A stretch of DNA of 64,000 bases from the NCBI RefSeq assembly GCF_004123675.1, contig NZ_CP035417.1, positions 1,851,501-1,915,500 of the forward strand, read 5' to 3'. The notes below the pieces were generated by a model, which worked only from the letters and a program-made list of their open reading frames with translations, searched no databases and was not told where the DNA came from. Of this stretch, positions 61,844 through 64,000 are shown in pieces. Within the stretch, counting starts at the first letter, position 1; each line of letters begins with the position of its first letter. Both the position numbers and the translations under genes were made by a program. Source of the stretch: Leisingera sp. NJS204. Its GTDB lineage: Bacteria > Pseudomonadota > Alphaproteobacteria > Rhodobacterales > Rhodobacteraceae.

Positions 61844-63451
61844 ATGTTCAAGGATTTGAAGTCGCTGCGTTCCCAGGAATGCGGTGAGAGTATTTCCGGG
61901 TTGTTTGAAAAAGATCCGAACCGCGCTGATATGTTCAGCGTGCGGTTTGAAGCGCTTTTGTTCGACTACTCCAAGACGCAGATCACCGTCGAAGTGCGCG
62001 CGGCGCTGACGGCATTGTGCAGTCAGCAGAATGTAGCCGGGCGGCGTGATGCCATGTTTGAAGGCGGAGAGATCAATGAAACCGAGCAGCGCGCGGTGCT
62101 GCATACAGCGCTGCGGGATCCCGACGGTCCTGAACTGATCGTCGAGGGGGAGGATATCCGTGCTCCTCTGCGCGCGACGCTCGGGCGGATGGAGCGTTTG
62201 GCGCGGCGTGTGCGCTCGGGCAAACTGGCAGGCCCCGGCGGCCCCTTTACCGATGTGGTGAACATTGGCATCGGCGGGTCTGACTTGGGGCCGGTGATGG
62301 CGGCGCTGGCGCTGGCACCGTATCACGACGGGCCGCGGTGCCATTTTGTGTCCAACGTCGACGGCGCTCACATTCACGACATCCTGCAACGGATTGATCC
62401 GAAAACAACTTTGGTGATCGTGGCCTCCAAAACTTTTACCACAGTCGAAACCATGACCAACGCCGCGACCGCGCGGCGATGGATTGAGGCCGGCGGCGGT
62501 GAACCTGCGCGCCAATTCCTGGCGCTGTCAACTTCCGAAGAGGAAACCGCAGCCTTCGGCATCCCGCGGGAGCATGTGTTCGGGTTTGAGGATTGGGTCG
62601 GCGGGCGTTATTCGGTGTGGGGCCCGATCGGGCTGAGCCTGATGCTGGCGGTCGGCCCGGACCGCTTCCGTGCATTCCTGGCCGGCGGCAAGGCGATGGA
62701 CGACCATTTCCGCACGGCCCCCTGGGAACAGAACATGCCGGTGATGCTGGCATTGACTGGCATTTGGCACAATCAGGTCTGCGGCCATCCGACCCGCGCG
62801 GTGCTGCCATACGACCAACGGCTGCGGCGCCTGCCGGCTTATCTGCAGCAGCTGGAGATGGAATCAAACGGCAAGTCTGTTGCGATGGATGGCGCGCCTT
62901 TGCCGTATCCCTCAGGGCCTGTCGTATGGGGCGAGCCGGGCACCAACGGGCAGCATGCTTTTTATCAGCTGCTGCATCAGGGCACGTCGGTCGTGCCTGC
63001 AGAATTCCTGGTTGCAGCCAAGGGGCATGAACCGGAGCTGGAGCCGCATCACCGGTTGCTGGTGGTCAACTGCCTGGCCCAGTCCGAGGCTCTGATGCGC
63101 GGACGCAGCCTGGAAGAGGCCAGCGCGCTGATGCAGGATGCTGGGTATGAAGGCGCCGAGCTGGAACGTCAGGCGCGCCACCGGGTTTTTCCGGGCAACC
63201 GGCCCTCAACCACGCTGATCTATCCGCAGCTGACACCCTATGTGCTGGGCCAGATCATCGCGCTTTATGAACACCGGGTGTTTGCCGAAGGCGTGATCCT
63301 TGGCATCAATTCCTTTGACCAATGGGGCGTGGAACTGGGCAAGGAACTGGCCGATTCCCTGATGCCGCTGTTGGCGGGGGAGAAAGATGATGCGGGCAAG
63401 GACGGGTCCACCCGTGCCTTGCTGGACTTCGTGCGTAATTCCAAGGCCTGA
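61844..63451 (+). CDS. pgi: Glucose-6-phosphate isomerase
   Basis: Interconverts glucose 6-phosphate and fructose 6-phosphate, which lets gluconeogenic or fructose carbon enter zwf. 535 residues from the ATG at 61844 (AGGAAA upstream). Signatures: [30 protein letters not shown], and the C-terminal [16 protein letters not shown]. Third gene of zwf-pgl-pgi, 17 nt after pgl. An 8-bp hairpin closes the operon. Confidence 0.97.
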   Translation: MFKDLKSLRSQECGESISGLFEKDPNRADMFSVRFEALLFDYSKTQITVEVRAALTALCSQQNVAGRRDAMFEGGEINETEQRAVLHTALRDPDGPELIVEGEDIRAPLRATLGRMERLARRVRSGKLAGPGGPFTDVVNIGIGGSDLGPVMAALALAPYHDGPRCHFVSNVDGAHIHDILQRIDPKTTLVIVASKTFTTVETMTNAATARRWIEAGGGEPARQFLALSTSEEETAAFGIPREHVFGFEDWVGGRYSVWGPIGLSLMLAVGPDRFRAFLAGGKAMDDHFRTAPWEQNMPVMLALTGIWHNQVCGHPTRAVLPYDQRLRRLPAYLQQLEMESNGKSVAMDGAPLPYPSGPVVWGEPGTNGQHAFYQLLHQGTSVVPAEFLVAAKGHEPELEPHHRLLVVNCLAQSEALMRGRSLEEASALMQDAGYEGAELERQARHRVFPGNRPSTTLIYPQLTPYVLGQIIALYEHRVFAEGVILGINSFDQWGVELGKELADSLMPLLAGEKDDAGKDGSTRALLDFVRNSKA

Positions 63452-63467
63452 GACAGGCACTAGTGCA

Positions 63468-63490
63468 GGCGGGGCAGGTCAAGCCCCGCC
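63468..63490. terminator. 8-bp GC hairpin between pgi and the convergent gene
   Basis: GGCGGGGC (63468-63475) pairs perfectly with GCCCCGCC (63483-63490) over a 7-nt loop; no U-tract on either side. Probable shared transcript end. Confidence 0.5.
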
Positions 63491-63496
63491 GCCAAT

Positions 63497-63979
63497 TCAG
63501 GGCAGTGTCACGCTGCTGGTGATGGTATTGACGAATTTCCCGGTTTCCGGGTCTGTCATTGACGAGAAGCCGCCGCCGCCCTCGGCATGCGACCAGTGGC
63601 CAGTGCCGCCAGTCAGTTTCCAGCTGCCGGTCAGGGCGCCGGACGGATCCATTGCTTCAGCAGTCCAATGCAGCACAACCTTGTCACCGGTACTGCTGGT
63701 AAAGGCGCATATGCCGCCGCCGTCAACGCTGCCGGACGCAATCTCAACCGCGCCGAAACACGGCCCTGACGCACCGTTCATCGGGTGGCCGGCATCTGCC
63801 ATTTCCATGTTGTCATAAGAACTGCTGATTTGCATGACCATGTGCCCGTCGGCAATTTCAGTTACAGAGCTGGTCGAGATACCCGTTCCAGTGCCTGCCT
63901 GGTCCCAGGTCGTGCCGGCAATTCCGCCTCCCGCGCTGAAGGCGCAAAACAGTGCCATAAACAAACAATGACGTTTCAT
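63497..63979 (-). CDS. Secreted beta-rich protein of unknown function
   Basis: A 160-residue exported protein; signal peptide about 1-22. The mature part is rich in Gly, Thr and Ser with repeated short strands (GTGTGISTSSVTEI, MVMQISSSYDNM, KVVLHWTAEAM, SGALTGSWKLTGGTGHWSHAEG), which suggests a beta-barrel or lipocalin/allene-oxide-cyclase-like fold. Only two Cys pairs could bond. No family is recognised. Its promoter side reaches the right edge of the window. Confidence 0.65.
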   Translation of the reverse strand: MKRHCLFMALFCAFSAGGGIAGTTWDQAGTGTGISTSSVTEIADGHMVMQISSSYDNMEMADAGHPMNGASGPCFGAVEIASGSVDGGGICAFTSSTGDKVVLHWTAEAMDPSGALTGSWKLTGGTGHWSHAEGGGGFSSMTDPETGKFVNTITSSVTLP

Positions 63980-64000
63980 ACTGGTTCCCTCTCAAAACAA

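Overview
The window is a 64 kb piece of a high-GC alphaproteobacterial chromosome, most likely from the Roseobacter group of Rhodobacteraceae (Leisingera, Phaeobacter or Ruegeria type). Three things point there. The dusB(nifR3)-ntrB-ntrC-ntrY-ntrX order is the one described for Rhodobacter. Both NtrC and NtrX lack the sigma54-contacting GAFTGA loop. IspD and IspF are fused. No rRNA, tRNA, insertion sequence, prophage or CRISPR array was seen, and gene content is mostly core chromosomal.

Left part (1-22.5 kb): a truncated M20D amidohydrolase, an RcnB-like periplasmic protein, hpt, a COQ10/RatA-type protein, a thiopurine methyltransferase-family gene and amtB. Next comes the ispDF-pgpA-pncC operon with 4-nt overlaps, then the nitrogen/redox signalling block dusB-ntrB-ntrC-ntrY-ntrX. 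Convergent to it lies a secreted caspase-like/Sel1-repeat protein behind a tiny Gly-rich lipoprotein gene. Then trkA-trkH-hfq-hflX, ending in a bidirectional terminator.

Middle part (22.5-40.5 kb): a membrane-anchored penicillin-acylase-family hydrolase, a beta-hydroxyacid dehydrogenase, a SYLF lipoprotein, hemB, a small membrane protein in front of mfd, a TPR protein, an MFS exporter, and a DsbA-like/acyl-CoA ligase pair with a divergent XRE-cupin regulator. An arsenic operon follows: an ArsR-ArsC fusion, a second ArsC and an aquaglyceroporin-type channel, under a clear palindromic operator.

Right part (40.5-64 kb): a YejA-type solute-binding protein; a strong promoter-hairpin-terminator cassette that looks like a small RNA; bdhA with a patatin-like lipase; a DUF502 membrane protein; psuK-psuG; a divergent DUF4198/HupE-UreJ pair with overlapping start codons; a degenerate ThiE homologue; trmJ-like, ctaA and M32 carboxypeptidase genes; gyrA; usg; an RTX-like secreted protein; a Cys-rich radical SAM protein; and zwf-pgl-pgi feeding the Entner-Doudoroff/pentose phosphate routes.

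The most unusual items are the candidate sRNA near 42.4 kb, the caspase/Gly-rich lipoprotein pair, the RBS-occluding hairpin before the TPR gene, two abutting perfect palindromes after mfd, the operator-embedded and probably leaderless arsRC start, and the ThiE homologue that has lost most catalytic residues. All functional calls rest on reading motifs and on family knowledge; no database search was possible.
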